DNA of 64,000 bases, taken from an uncultured Gammaproteobacteria bacterium. Its GTDB lineage: Bacteria; Pseudomonadota; Gammaproteobacteria; Arenicellales; Poriferihabitantaceae. The notes beneath the pieces are model-generated. The model did not search any database. It was given only the letters and a program-made list of their open reading frames with translations, and had not been told where the DNA came from. The position numbers and the translations under genes were made by a program. The stretch is from contig CALKKV010000044.1 of assembly GCA_937992195.1 (NCBI GenBank), positions 18,192 through 82,191 on the forward strand, read 5' to 3'. Positions 44,779 to 54,822 of this stretch are shown here, one piece after another. Positions within the stretch are counted from its first letter, which is position 1. Every line of letters starts with the position of its first letter.

Positions 44779-45684
44779 GTGGCCAAAGATCCAAGTTTCA
44801 TTCAGGAACAAAATACCAAGCTGGGCATTGTGTTGGTGGTTATAGGGTTAAGTGTTGCTGCATTTATCGGCGCATTGATGAAACTCTTGTCCGCCGATAT
44901 GCACGCTATTCAAATTACCTGGGTTCGGTTTGTTTTTTTCGCGATATTTCTTTTGCCCATCATATTTCTTCGAATTGGTAAAAGTGCGCTACGTCCACCG
45001 CGCCCTCGTATACAGTTTTTTCGTGGCCTGAGTCTGGCTGGGGCTACAGTGGCTTTTGTTGCTGGAGCAACCCAGATACCTTTTGCAGATGCGATCGCAA
45101 TCCTATACGCCTATCCATTTCTGTTAACGGTTTTGGCTGTTCTGTTTCTCAATGAGAAAGTGAGTATGATGGGTTGGTTGGGTGTTACAGGTGGCTTTTT
45201 TGGTGTGATATTAGTAATGAGACCTTCGTTTTCATCTTTTAATGTCGGAACGTTCTATGTATTTTTAGGCGCTATTATTCTCAGCGTTCAGATGACATTT
45301 AACCGCCAGCTAGGAAAAGCGGCAAATCCTATTGTTACTTCTTTTTGGGGCGCAATTGTGGCGACATTGGTGTTATCGCTCTTTATCTTTAAGTATTGGC
45401 AGCCCCTAAGTACCTATCAGTTGTGGGTGCTTATACTAATCTCTCTTCTTAGTATTGTTAGTCAGCTATGTATCGTTTTTGGGTTTGCAAAAGCGGAGGC
45501 TTCGGCAATTGCGCCATTTACTTACCTGGAGATTGTTGCCGCACTAATCTATGGCGTAGTTTTATTCGGCACGATACCCAGTTTGCTTTCCTGGTTAGGT
45601 ATTTTCTTTATCGCGTTTAGCGGTATATTGGTAGCCAGGTCGCTTTCGGCGCCGCTTGCACCCCGAAGAAACCCCAAAATATAA
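44779..45684 (+). CDS. DMT-family (EamA) transporter
   Basis: A 301-residue protein with ten membrane spans in two EamA repeats. IQITWVRFVFFAIFLLPIIF and AGATQIPFADAIAILYAYPF lie in the first repeat, and AKAEASAIAPFTYLEIVAAL in the second. Carriers of this kind export amino acids or metabolites. The start is GTG. The GST-type gene follows by 25 bp, so co-transcription is likely. Confidence 0.85.
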   Translation: MAKDPSFIQEQNTKLGIVLVVIGLSVAAFIGALMKLLSADMHAIQITWVRFVFFAIFLLPIIFLRIGKSALRPPRPRIQFFRGLSLAGATVAFVAGATQIPFADAIAILYAYPFLLTVLAVLFLNEKVSMMGWLGVTGGFFGVILVMRPSFSSFNVGTFYVFLGAIILSVQMTFNRQLGKAANPIVTSFWGAIVATLVLSLFIFKYWQPLSTYQLWVLILISLLSIVSQLCIVFGFAKAEASAIAPFTYLEIVAALIYGVVLFGTIPSLLSWLGIFFIAFSGILVARSLSAPLAPRRNPKI

Positions 45685-45709
45685 TTCGATTAATTAATCC
45701 GTAGCGAAA

Positions 45710-46657
45710 ATGACGCATTTAATTCTCCATCATTATCCGCAGTCTCCGGTTACCGAAAAGGTGCGGCTGGCACTCGGTATAAAAGGTTTAGATTGGCAGT
45801 CAATTGAGGTCCCCCGAATTCCTCCACGACCTAACTTGATGCCGATGACCGGAGGGTATCGCCGTACGCCGGTATTACAAATTGGTGCCGATATCTATTG
45901 TGACAGCCAGTGTATATTGGCTGAGCTTGAACGGCGCTTCGTAAATCCGGCCTTATTATCTGCACCTCTAGGCCAGCTGGAGAACGGGATTTGTCGCTGG
46001 ATAGATGGCGCGATGTTCTCCAGTGCCACCACTGTTGTCCTCGGAGCTGCAAAGGATCTGCCCGCCGACTTTGCCGCAGATCGTGTACGGCTGTATTTTG
46101 GCGAAAACTGCAAGATAGAAGATTTGCAGCGGGAGTCAGCACATCACGTGACGCAGTTAAATGGACAGTTAACCTGGATTAATGACATGTTGCTAAATCA
46201 AGCACGTGCTGGGAATGCGTATTTGTCGGGCCAATACCCTGGTTTGCTAGATATCACTACCTACTACATCGTCTGGTTTTTGTCGGGTCGCTGGGACGGA
46301 GGAAGGGAATTTCTCTCGCGATTTGATGCGCTGATTTCCTGGCAGGAGTTGATGGAAACCATCGGTCACGGAAATCCTGTCGAAGGAAGTTCTGCTGATG
46401 CATTGCAGATCGCAAAAGACGCGATACCAATAACACCAACACTAACGGATCCAGTAGTTAAAGATGCCTCTGGTGCCAGTATTGGAATGGAGGTTGCGAT
46501 TCAACCAGATTCCATTGGTGGAGATCCTGAAGTTGAGGGGAGAGTAGTACAATTAAACGCCAGCCGGATTGCGATTGCACGATATGACGACATCGCAGGA
46601 GAAATTGTCGTTCACTTTCCCAGAGTGGGATATCGGGTAAGAGTGCTTAAGAAATAG
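45710..46657 (+). CDS. Glutathione S-transferase-like protein with extra C-terminal domain
   Basis: A 315-residue protein. Residues 1-80 are a thioredoxin-fold GST domain (LILHHYPQSPVTEKVRLAL, GGYRRTPVLQIGADIYCDSQ with the cis-Pro); residues 85-215 are the helical GST domain. The last about 75 residues (VVKDASGASIGMEVAIQPDS to FPRVGYRVRVLKK) form an extra beta-rich domain not seen in standard GSTs of about 210 residues. The role of that domain is unknown. Confidence 0.8.
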   Translation: MTHLILHHYPQSPVTEKVRLALGIKGLDWQSIEVPRIPPRPNLMPMTGGYRRTPVLQIGADIYCDSQCILAELERRFVNPALLSAPLGQLENGICRWIDGAMFSSATTVVLGAAKDLPADFAADRVRLYFGENCKIEDLQRESAHHVTQLNGQLTWINDMLLNQARAGNAYLSGQYPGLLDITTYYIVWFLSGRWDGGREFLSRFDALISWQELMETIGHGNPVEGSSADALQIAKDAIPITPTLTDPVVKDASGASIGMEVAIQPDSIGGDPEVEGRVVQLNASRIAIARYDDIAGEIVVHFPRVGYRVRVLKK

Positions 46658-46673
46658 ACTGATAAGAAAATTT

Positions 46674-47366
46674 ATGTCTCAACGTCACAAAATAATATTG
46701 TGGGTATCGATTGGTGTATTGGTTTTCTATCTTTGCTTGGTTGTCTATTATTACGAAAATATTTTCACCTGGGTTTCCCATAATCTTTGGGTCGTCGCGG
46801 TACCATTTGCTAAACAGATTTTCCAAGCGCTGTTTGGCATGAAAATACTGTTGTTTTTTAAATCATTGACTGTGCTTGGCTGGCATCTGCTTAAGCTATT
46901 GATGATTAAGTTTCTAAAAACACTAGGACTTCGCTATGGCGTCTTTTTTACGCAATATCGCTGGTATTGGATACGACGTTCTAAGGTGATGTTTATTCGC
47001 CGCGGAAAGCAGTTTTTCCGTGGGCTGAGGAAATTTTGGGCGGTCTATAGAAGGGAGCAAAAAGTCATTATCCTGGTGGCGTTTTTTCCAGTGGTGTTGA
47101 CTCTCTTTGTTCTAGGATTGAGTTTTAATATTACCCGTAAGACCATGGTAGAGAAAACACAGGAGACAGCGATATTCAAAGTGGCGACCACAGCGGGTAA
47201 TAAGAGTACAGGTATTCGCTCATGGGTTGCACGTTTGGATCAGAAGACATTACGGAAAATACAGGTGTTGTCAGGGCGGGCGCAAGAGATCGCAACGGAG
47301 AGATCTGAAATGCTCAAGAAGAAAATTAATCCACAATCGGACAAAGATACTTCTTCCAAAAGCTAA
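46674..47366 (+). CDS. Membrane protein of unknown function
   Basis: A 230-residue basic protein with three hydrophobic segments: residues 7-27 (ILWVSIGVLVFYLCLVVYYY), about 35-80, and about 130-150 (VIILVAFFPVVLTLFVLGLS). Between them is an Arg/Lys-rich loop (RWYWIRRSKVMFIRRGKQFF). The tail is polar and ends in a Ser/Lys stretch. I recognise no family. It follows the GST gene by 16 bp, so it is probably in the same transcript. Confidence 0.65.
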   Translation: MSQRHKIILWVSIGVLVFYLCLVVYYYENIFTWVSHNLWVVAVPFAKQIFQALFGMKILLFFKSLTVLGWHLLKLLMIKFLKTLGLRYGVFFTQYRWYWIRRSKVMFIRRGKQFFRGLRKFWAVYRREQKVIILVAFFPVVLTLFVLGLSFNITRKTMVEKTQETAIFKVATTAGNKSTGIRSWVARLDQKTLRKIQVLSGRAQEIATERSEMLKKKINPQSDKDTSSKS

Positions 47367-47562
47367 AAAATCACTATATCTAATATTTGTTTGATAGTTT
47401 TCTGTTAGAATCCGCCCTCATCGGGACTCAGCCGAAGAGTTTCCTTCGCGACTTTGTTAAGAACATATTGGTTTTTGTGCTCTTTTCTTTCTGAGAAGTC
47501 GCTTCATTGAATTGTTGCATTTGCAACTAATAATTCCGCCCCAGACGTCTTCCATCGGCAGA

Positions 47563-47595
47563 GCAGGTAGTGCTTAGTTAAAGCCAATTACCTGC
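47563..47595 (+). promoter_or_regulatory. Hairpin in the long leader of rhlE
   Basis: gcaggta and tacctgc form a perfect 7-bp stem in the 265-bp gap before rhlE, about 37 bases before the ATG. A promoter-like tagaat lies at 47406-47411, which would give a leader of about 215 bases. Long structured leaders are usual for cold-regulated RNA helicase genes; regulation here is inference. Confidence 0.4.
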
Positions 47596-47631
47596 CTTGA
47601 TGCGAAGGGCTCCATTGAGAAATAAATTAAA

Positions 47632-48984
47632 ATGTCATTTGACAAGCTCGGTCTTTCGGCCGAAATTCTGCATGCATTGCAGTTGCAGGGCTACAGCACG
47701 CCCACTCCTATTCAACAGCAGGCGATTCCAGCCATTCTCGAAGGTCGAGATGTGTTGGGTGCAGCGCAGACCGGTACGGGTAAGACCGCCGGGTTCACAT
47801 TACCACTTCTAGAAAACTTATCACGTACGCCTGGCAGCAAAAAAAAGAGGCGATCGGTGAGAGCATTAATTCTGACACCAACCAGAGAACTTGCTGCGCA
47901 AGTAGGGGAGAGTGTTCGTCACTATGGTCGAAATCTACCTTTTAAGTCGATGACCATGTTTGGCGGAGTTAGTATCAATCCTCAGTTTATGAAGTTGCGC
48001 GGTGGTATGGATATTATTACTGCCACCCCGGGTAGGTTACTGGATCATATAAATCAACGTACGGTCAATCTTTCTGAGCTCGAGATTCTTGTGCTTGATG
48101 AGGCTGACCGAATGTTGGATATGGGGTTTATCCGCGATATTCGAAAGATTATGGACTTTTTACCTGACCCTACCGAGCGACAAACCTTGATGTTCTCCGC
48201 GACTTTTTCAAAAGAAATCAAATCCTTGTCGCAGCAGATGCTGTACAACCCACAACTTGTTGAAGTTGCTGCACAGAATAAAACTGCCGATAAGATTACC
48301 CAAAAAGTCCATATGGTTGAGAAAGGAAAGAAACGTGCACTACTCTCCCATTTAATTAATGAGAACGATTGGCAGCAAGTGCTGGTGTTTACAAGAACTA
48401 AGCATGGTGCCAATCGCTTATCAAATCAGTTGATTCAAGATGGGATAACATCTGCGGCAATTCACGGCAATAAAAGTCAAGGTGCGCGAACCAGGGCACT
48501 TGCTGACTTTAAAAGTGGTACGGTCAAAGTCTTGGTCGCAACCGATATTGCTGCTAGAGGGTTAGATATTGATCAACTTCCCCACGTAGTAAATTTCGAG
48601 TTGCCGAATATCGCGGAGGATTATGTTCATCGAATCGGCCGCACAGCAAGGGCCGGGCACACGGGTGAGGCTACTTCTCTGGTATGCGGCGAGGAGTTCG
48701 ACTTTCTATGCGATATAGAGAAATTGGTCAATCTCAAAATTGAGAAGGTTGCAATTGAAGGGTTTACTTCCGACAAGATTGTTCGTTTAGCGCCAGCCGG
48801 GCGTGAAACATTGGGTAAGAAACAGAGCCAAAGTCGTCGCAGAAAGCCAAAGCAGGGCGGCAATGTTGTCAAACCAAAAGGTGAGGGGAATAAGCCTGGG
48901 GGGCACAAGAAGCGCAAGTCAAATGTGGCAGGAAAACCCGGGGTGGCAGCAGGCAAGCGTTCACATCGACGAAAAGCAGCTTAG
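47632..48984 (+). CDS. rhlE: DEAD-box RNA helicase RhlE
   Basis: A 450-residue DEAD-box helicase with all motifs: Q motif ([14 protein letters not shown]), motif [24 protein letters not shown] in [17 protein letters not shown] in FSATFSKEI, and [10 protein letters not shown]. The [11 protein letters not shown] form and the basic C-terminal tail ([19 protein letters not shown]) are typical of RhlE. It unwinds RNA duplexes in ribosome assembly and mRNA turnover. Single gene with a long leader. Confidence 0.93.
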   Translation: MSFDKLGLSAEILHALQLQGYSTPTPIQQQAIPAILEGRDVLGAAQTGTGKTAGFTLPLLENLSRTPGSKKKRRSVRALILTPTRELAAQVGESVRHYGRNLPFKSMTMFGGVSINPQFMKLRGGMDIITATPGRLLDHINQRTVNLSELEILVLDEADRMLDMGFIRDIRKIMDFLPDPTERQTLMFSATFSKEIKSLSQQMLYNPQLVEVAAQNKTADKITQKVHMVEKGKKRALLSHLINENDWQQVLVFTRTKHGANRLSNQLIQDGITSAAIHGNKSQGARTRALADFKSGTVKVLVATDIAARGLDIDQLPHVVNFELPNIAEDYVHRIGRTARAGHTGEATSLVCGEEFDFLCDIEKLVNLKIEKVAIEGFTSDKIVRLAPAGRETLGKKQSQSRRRKPKQGGNVVKPKGEGNKPGGHKKRKSNVAGKPGVAAGKRSHRRKAA

Positions 48985-49196
48985 CGGTTGTAGTGATCCG
49001 CGATGAAAGAAGCCGTTTTAAGGAGATTCAGATCATGTTTTTGCCAATATAGTGTTTTTCATAACAATAGCGGGACAGGGACGAAACGGGGTATAGCGCA
49101 GGTGGCACAGGTCGCTGTATTTGGGTAATAATTACCTAAGTCAAACCGAATTTGCAGGGTAGAATATCTGCTGGAGATAACTTTTATCAGCCTAGT

Positions 49197-50051
49197 ATGT
49201 ACCGTCACTTACTTAATACTGTAATCGCTACCTGGATTTACTGCGCTATCGCAGTGATTTCTACAGCGTATGCAACTGAGAGTATCGTGGCCAGGGTTAC
49301 TGATATCCAAGGTACTGCCACTGAAACTTTTGGCGGAATAGAACGCAACTTGCGCATCCTCGCCAGGATCAAGGATGGTGCGGTAATAGAACTCGAGAAA
49401 GGCGCAGAGATCACCCTTCATTTTTCTGCAAAGAGAAAAGATATGCGTTTTGTGGGACCTGGAGTAATCAATGTTATCGGCCAGTCTGCAAAAGGGAGCA
49501 ATGGTGTAGCTTCTACCAAAGAGCATAAAGATATTGGTATTTCTCTGGATTTATCCGGGTCTGGGCTAGGTGGAATCATCTCGCGCGGAATCAATACCAA
49601 GAAACTCAAAGTAAATCTGAAGCACCCGGTGAAGACAAAGGTGATAGCTGATAGGCCTCTAAACTTTAGCTGGTCAACCAAAGACGGAGACCCTGCAATG
49701 TTTTCAATATCATTGCAGCAGGTTGGAGGACCTGTTCTTTTTAGTCAGTCCACTACAGCAAACCAAGTTCGATTACCTGGGAATATTCGGTTGAATCCGG
49801 GTAGTTCATATGAATGGTCTGTTGTTGCAAGCTCTGGCAGCGGAAAGTCTGAGCCCAGAATTGGTAAATTCAAGGTTGCCACGGCGTCAGAAGCTTCTCA
49901 ATTTTATTCTGTTTTTTCCGAAGAGAAAGAATCAGTATCTGATTGGGTGCTATATGCGCTACAGTTAGACGGGATGGGACTGGAAACTGAGTCAATCCAG
50001 GTGTGGCAGCAATTGGAAGCCCTTCGTCCAGGAATTAGTAGCGCGCGCTAG
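49197..50051 (+). CDS. FecR-like periplasmic protein
   Basis: A 284-residue exported protein: signal peptide to about residue 27 (cleavage near TAYA), then a FecR-type domain (VARVTDIQGTATETF, LARIKDGAVIELEKGAEITLHF, FVGPGVINV) and a C-terminal beta-rich region with a fibronectin-like stretch (SWSTKDGDPAMFSI to SYEWSVVASSG). FecR domains next to CHASE2-cyclase genes are a common pair; the protein probably acts with the receptor encoded 66 bp downstream. I chose the ATG giving MYRHLLNTV because it starts the signal peptide cleanly. Confidence 0.75.
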   Translation: MYRHLLNTVIATWIYCAIAVISTAYATESIVARVTDIQGTATETFGGIERNLRILARIKDGAVIELEKGAEITLHFSAKRKDMRFVGPGVINVIGQSAKGSNGVASTKEHKDIGISLDLSGSGLGGIISRGINTKKLKVNLKHPVKTKVIADRPLNFSWSTKDGDPAMFSISLQQVGGPVLFSQSTTANQVRLPGNIRLNPGSSYEWSVVASSGSGKSEPRIGKFKVATASEASQFYSVFSEEKESVSDWVLYALQLDGMGLETESIQVWQQLEALRPGISSAR

Positions 50052-50117
50052 CAACACTTGTTTCTTTTCAACACAATTACCTCTTAAGCAACTTGCAGTT
50101 GCCGCATATTTGTCGCT

Positions 50118-51935
50118 TTGAAGTTTAAGCCTGCCCTTGTTGCTCTTTTTCTCACGTTGATCGTATCGATTCCGATAGCGCTACTTACGAGTAATCGACT
50201 TGATCTTGAGATCGTTGATAAGCAGTTCTCAATACTTCGCGATCTGAATGGGCCAACGAACATTGAGGATGATCCGGTATTAGTAGGTATCGACGAACAA
50301 ACCTATGCCGCATTTGAATGGCCGTTAGGTTTATGGCACCCATATTTCGGTCAGTTTCTAGAAGCAATGTCGATGGCGAAAGCAAAAGGGGTAATCTTAG
50401 ATGTGGTGATGCCACAAAAACCTTTGCCAAATACTTTGGCCAAGCTTGCAGATCTGGGGCAGGTCACATATCACGATGAATCATTATTAATTTCTGCAAT
50501 AGAATTACACAAGCGCGGTATTCCGCTTGTTATCGCTGAAGCGCCTGATCAGTCTGGATCTCGAATCATAAGAGCTTATTCGGAACTCCTCTCTGTATTG
50601 GGGAACTTAGCTGATGTGAACCTGTTTTTTGGTATGGCTCAAGTGAAACGTGATCAGGATGGCGTGCACCGTCGGTATACTGCTGAGGTTGGGGGGCGTC
50701 CATCTCTTTCAGCACAATTGGTTCACCGATTGGGTGCTTCAGACTCAGTCAACTTGAATGACGGTATGATTAATTTCCTGCTCGGTGACGCGGTGGAGTA
50801 CATACCTATGCAGCAGGTTGGCCAGTGGCTGCAGCAGGGTGAGACAGATAAACTCCAGTCGCATTTTGGCAATCGTCTGGTTTTACTTGGAGCGGTGACC
50901 ACTACGCAGGATCGTAAGCCGCTGCCGATTCGGCTGTTTGCTCCAGGCCACGACAAATCCGGGTTATTGCAGCCTGGTGTGATGCTACATTTTCAAGCGC
51001 TCCGTTCTTATTTGAATGGAGGATTAATCCGTCCCGTTGGGATATGGATTACGATATTAATGTGCATGATTTCGATTTGTTGCTGGTGGTTTTCCGGACG
51101 TATTTTAAACGCAGTTTTATGCCTGGTTGGTGTGGCTGGATTGTTTTTCCTGAGTTCAACATTTTTGTTGTCTACCGGTTGGTTTGTTTCTGTGTCTTCC
51201 CCGCTCATGCTATTAACAGCTATAGTGACGGGTAGGATGTTGTACGAAGCAATTCTGGCGTTTCGGGATCGACAGCGTCTTAAAGCATCGTTTTCTGGTT
51301 ACGTTAGTCCGACGGTGCTGTCTTCTATTTTGAACGGTGATATTTCCGCCAGCAGGGCGGGTGAAACAAAAACGGTCTGTGTTATGTTTTCTGATATACG
51401 ACAGTTCACAACACGCAGTGAAAGCGCACAGCCGGATTTTATTATTACTCTATTGAACCGTTATTTCGAACAAATGGTTGAGTGTGTTCATTTTCACGGG
51501 GGCACTGTTGATAAGTTTATGGGAGACGGTCTGATGGCATTTTTTGGCGCGCCAAACTCGTTGCCGAACCCGGCGCAACAGGCTATTGATGCGTCTTCTG
51601 CGATGCTTGAGCGATTAAGAAAACTGAATGGTGACCTTGAAAGAGAGGGCATTGATCCAATTCAGATTGGAATCGGTTTGCATCTGGGGGAAGTCGTGGT
51701 TGGACATGTTGGATCGGCCGGGCGACATGAATATACCGCAATTGGCGATACCGTTAATGCTGCCGCCAGGCTGGAAAGTTTGACCAGAGAACTAGGTTCA
51801 TCCGTTGTATTCAGTGAGAAAGTTTTTCGAGAGTTGGGAGAATCAATTCGTTACCTGGATCTTGGAGTACAGCCGTTGAAAGGAAGAAGTGATATGCGTG
51901 TTTATGGTATCCGCGATGAGAGTAAAAGTAGGTGA
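50118..51935 (+). CDS. CHASE2 sensor adenylate cyclase (class III)
   Basis: A 605-residue membrane receptor. An N-terminal span ([18 protein letters not shown]) leads to a periplasmic CHASE2 domain (roughly 30-300; [21 protein letters not shown]), three more spans (about 310-385), then the cyclase domain (about 410-600). Metal and substrate residues are in [28 protein letters not shown] and [16 protein letters not shown]; the Lys/Thr pair points to cAMP rather than cGMP. The start is TTG. It forms a pair with the FecR-like gene and overlaps yaiI by 4 bp. Confidence 0.88.
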   Translation: MKFKPALVALFLTLIVSIPIALLTSNRLDLEIVDKQFSILRDLNGPTNIEDDPVLVGIDEQTYAAFEWPLGLWHPYFGQFLEAMSMAKAKGVILDVVMPQKPLPNTLAKLADLGQVTYHDESLLISAIELHKRGIPLVIAEAPDQSGSRIIRAYSELLSVLGNLADVNLFFGMAQVKRDQDGVHRRYTAEVGGRPSLSAQLVHRLGASDSVNLNDGMINFLLGDAVEYIPMQQVGQWLQQGETDKLQSHFGNRLVLLGAVTTTQDRKPLPIRLFAPGHDKSGLLQPGVMLHFQALRSYLNGGLIRPVGIWITILMCMISICCWWFSGRILNAVLCLVGVAGLFFLSSTFLLSTGWFVSVSSPLMLLTAIVTGRMLYEAILAFRDRQRLKASFSGYVSPTVLSSILNGDISASRAGETKTVCVMFSDIRQFTTRSESAQPDFIITLLNRYFEQMVECVHFHGGTVDKFMGDGLMAFFGAPNSLPNPAQQAIDASSAMLERLRKLNGDLEREGIDPIQIGIGLHLGEVVVGHVGSAGRHEYTAIGDTVNAAARLESLTRELGSSVVFSEKVFRELGESIRYLDLGVQPLKGRSDMRVYGIRDESKSR

Positions 51936-52402
51936 ACAAAGCGCTCGCTGAAAAGATATGGGTTGACGCAGATGCGTGCCCCATCGTGATCAAAGATATC
52001 CTCATTCGTGTTGCAGATCGTATTCAAATCAATGTCATACTCGTGGCAAATCAGTATATACAGAAACCACCCTCCCAGTTCGTTTCATGTTTACAGGTAG
52101 ATCAAGGGTTTGATGTTGCGGATAACGAAATCGTGAGCCGAGTTAGCCCTGGCGACATTGTGATCACCAGTGATATACCGTTGGCAGCTGAAGTGGTGGA
52201 AAAGAACGCCACGGCATTAAGTCCGAGAGGCGAGCTTCATACTCGTCATAATATCAAGGCTAGACTAAATATGCGTGACTTTATGGACACAATGCGCGGT
52301 AGCGGAGTGCAATCAGGTGGGCCACCTCCGTTTAGTCACAAAGATCGGCAGGCGTTCGCAAATCATCTTGATCGAATCCTTGCGAAGTTAAGTGATAAAT
52401 AA
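51932..52402 (+). CDS. yaiI: YaiI/YqxD-family (DUF188) protein
   Basis: A 156-residue protein with the DUF188 signature: [20 protein letters not shown] at the N-terminus, [18 protein letters not shown] and [18 protein letters not shown]. The acidic residues form a PIN-like site, so a nuclease role is suspected but not shown. The start is GTG overlapping the stop of the cyclase gene by 4 bp. Confidence 0.9.
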   Translation: MNKALAEKIWVDADACPIVIKDILIRVADRIQINVILVANQYIQKPPSQFVSCLQVDQGFDVADNEIVSRVSPGDIVITSDIPLAAEVVEKNATALSPRGELHTRHNIKARLNMRDFMDTMRGSGVQSGGPPPFSHKDRQAFANHLDRILAKLSDK

Positions 52403-52590
52403 AACGTCCGTTATTTCGGATAGCTAGACGAGAATTTTATTTGCTTTGATCTTATAAAGAGCAAATCCTCTAGAGTTTTTGTTGAGACTTGAACTGAAGA
52501 AAAACGTGTTACGAATTTCTCGAGAAAGGTCGCATTTGTATCCAGCGTGGGAGGCGTATGGCCTGCAAATTGCATTGAATTTTGTCAGGC

Positions 52591-52749
52591 ATGACGTCAA
52601 AACATGCTACAGCTGAATTAATTCAACGCGACCAGGTTGGTGAAGTAGAAGATATATCTAGCGCTCGTCTGTCTCTACTTTCAGATCAGGCGAAGTTTGC
52701 CACTGGAACAGAGCTGCTTGTCGACCGTGGATTACTCGTTCGGCCGTGA
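52591..52749 (+). pseudogene. Remnant of an SDR-family gene (3' end)
   Basis: A 52-codon frame reads as the C-terminal end of a short-chain dehydrogenase: RDQVGEVEDISSARLSLLSD then FATGTELLVDRGLLVRP, which matches the R-x-G-x-P-E-I ... F-x-T-G-x-x-L-x-V-D-G-G pattern with substitutions (VDRG for VDGG). A preceding, differently framed stretch (52523-52591) gives RKVAFVSSVGGVWPANC, like the middle strand of an SDR. The Rossmann start and the Tyr-x3-Lys are absent. It points toward the intact SDR on the opposite strand. Confidence 0.65.
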
Positions 52750-52755
52750 TAGTGA

Positions 52756-53511
52756 TCAAAATAAATCCGGCCGAACAGGGGAGCCAGCCGTTAAGCCGCC
52801 ATCTATTGTGTAGCATTGACCGGTGGCGAAAGAAGATTCATCAGAAGCGAGCCACAACGCAAACTTGGCAATATCTTGTGGGGTCCCAAAGCGTCCAATT
52901 GGATGACGAGTCTCCGCATCCTGCTGAGCTATTTTGACATCACTAGCGCTTGAAAAAGCCGCTTCCGCCATATCGCTCATTATCCACCCGGGACAAATGG
53001 CATTACAGCGTATGGATGGACCATGATCTAGCGCGATGGAGCGAGTAAGACCGTGTACAAAGGCTTTTGAGGCATTGTAGAGAGCAAGGTTTCGGTCGGC
53101 GGATTTTCCGGAAATCGAACCAAGGTTTATGATCGAACCACCATACGTCATTTTTGGAATTAACGCTCTGCACATCAGAAAAACGCTTTTGGCATTGGTG
53201 TTGATAAGCTGATCCCATTCGTCGTCTGTAGTTTCAACAATGGACTTTTCAATTTGAATACCCGCGTTGTTTATCAATACATCAAGCAGGCCGAGTGTTG
53301 TTTCTATTTCTTGAGTCAACTCCATGACATCGAGATTATTACCAACGTCGGCTTTCTGCCAGATCACTTCCTTAGGCAAATCAACAGGTCTGACACCGCG
53401 CCCGCAGGTCATGACGACAGCGCCCTCAGATAAAAATCGATCGACGATTGCGCGACCAATTCCTTGTCTGCCGCCGCTAATAAATACGGTTTTACTATCT
53501 AGTCTATTCAT
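52756..53511 (-). CDS. SDR-family oxidoreductase
   Basis: A 251-residue classical short-chain dehydrogenase. Cofactor motif FISGGRQGIGRAIV, NNAG in LDVLINNAGIQI, the catalytic Tyr-x3-Lys in LALYNASKAFVHGL and C-terminal GQCYTIDGGLTAGSP. Start ATG lies within the stop region of the Rieske gene (8-bp overlap), so both are translated together. It may reoxidise or further oxidise the product of the Rieske enzyme; the substrate is unknown. A longer reading upstream is inside the Rieske gene and rejected. Confidence 0.87.
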   Translation of the reverse strand: MNRLDSKTVFISGGRQGIGRAIVDRFLSEGAVVMTCGRGVRPVDLPKEVIWQKADVGNNLDVMELTQEIETTLGLLDVLINNAGIQIEKSIVETTDDEWDQLINTNAKSVFLMCRALIPKMTYGGSIINLGSISGKSADRNLALYNASKAFVHGLTRSIALDHGPSIRCNAICPGWIMSDMAEAAFSSASDVKIAQQDAETRHPIGRFGTPQDIAKFALWLASDESSFATGQCYTIDGGLTAGSPVRPDLF

Positions 53512-54652
53512 TTGATTCGTCTTCGATCGCAGATTGATAGGCTTGGAGTACGAGTCCATGAAAGTGATGCACCGCGTGCTCGCTGAGGCCACCGCCATCA
53601 GGGTCAACTAAGTACCGCCCTTGTTCGAAGGCAGGTGTACGCATTCCGCGCTGTACGCTTTCCACCAGTCCGATATCTTCAGGTTGAAGAACTTCATCTA
53701 TAAAACGAATTGACTCTATTTCAGCTTCATTTGGTTCTGGTGTTTCAAGAAAGAAATCAAAAACCTCATAGGTTTCCTCTGGTCCCACAGGATAAAACCG
53801 CCAGACCATAAAATTGCCTCTGCCAGGGTATCGCATCAGCGTTGTATTCGGCCATAAATACCAGACTGCGTGGTCAGTCACACTGGCATTCTCGGTCGAA
53901 TAAGCAGCGTTTTCACTGAGTCCGGCTTTGGCTATGTGGCTGGAATAGATACCATGAGTTTTCACTTTATATGTGTCCATATCAACTAACGTGCAGAAGT
54001 CACGGTGCGCGATTGGACAGTGGTAACACTCCAAAAAGTTGTCAACTACTGCTTTCCAGTTTGCTTCTATTTGATAAGTTAAGCGATGGGCAAAGGTGAG
54101 GTCTTTTATATCTGGTGCATAACTCACTATCTCCGATTCGAGACCGCCTGATTGCTTTGAGAGTGATTGCGCTTCAGTGTCGAGATTAATGAAGATAAGG
54201 TGACAAAACATCTCGACCTTAATTTGCGTCAAGCAGATTTTTCTGACGTCAAAATTATCAATCAACTCAGAGCGTCGCGCTTTGAGTAAGTGGCCATCGA
54301 GGTCATACGCCCAGCCATGATAGGGGCAAACAATTAAGTTTGTAACGCCCTCACCAGATAATAATTCATGGCCACGATGTTTACATACGTTATAAAAAGC
54401 ACGGAGGGTGTTGTCTTTATCACGACAAACTACAATGCTTTGACCTTGAATATCGGCAGTTATATAGCTGCCGGACAGGGAGAGCTTTTCGGAATGACAA
54501 ATAAATTGCCAGGTTTTACGAAAAATAGCTGCCTGATCCAAAGATAGAAATTTTGGATTTGTGTAGCAATCTGAATGCAGAGACCAGGATTTGGCTGCTT
54601 CAGACTGATAGCCCTGGCGTATTTTCTCGATTACTGTAGAGTTGGGCAGCAT
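53504..54652 (-). CDS. Rieske non-heme iron oxygenase, GbcA/CntA-like
   Basis: A 382-residue oxygenase alpha subunit. The Rieske [2Fe-2S] ligands are C90, H92, C109 and H112 (NVCKHRGHEL, CPYHGWAYD). The mononuclear iron site is D204-N-x-x-E208-C-Y-H211 with H216 (VVDNFLECYHCPIAH). This pattern is shared by glycine betaine (GbcA) and carnitine (CntA) demethylating or cleaving oxygenases. No ferredoxin reductase is adjacent; only an SDR gene overlaps it. Quaternary-amine substrate is inference from the DNFLECYHC signature. Confidence 0.83.
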   Translation of the reverse strand: MLPNSTVIEKIRQGYQSEAAKSWSLHSDCYTNPKFLSLDQAAIFRKTWQFICHSEKLSLSGSYITADIQGQSIVVCRDKDNTLRAFYNVCKHRGHELLSGEGVTNLIVCPYHGWAYDLDGHLLKARRSELIDNFDVRKICLTQIKVEMFCHLIFINLDTEAQSLSKQSGGLESEIVSYAPDIKDLTFAHRLTYQIEANWKAVVDNFLECYHCPIAHRDFCTLVDMDTYKVKTHGIYSSHIAKAGLSENAAYSTENASVTDHAVWYLWPNTTLMRYPGRGNFMVWRFYPVGPEETYEVFDFFLETPEPNEAEIESIRFIDEVLQPEDIGLVESVQRGMRTPAFEQGRYLVDPDGGGLSEHAVHHFHGLVLQAYQSAIEDESNE

Positions 54653-54822
54653 TTTTCTAGATTGATATGTTTTGCTTTGCTTTATTTTTTACGATCCACT
54701 ATTATACGAGCCAGGTGAATATTTATTAAAGATAAAGAGAAAAAAGGACGGGGAAGGAGGATTTAAAGGAGTACTTTGATGCGAGGGTTAGCATTCGATG
54801 GTTTTGGCGAAAGGCGATAGGA

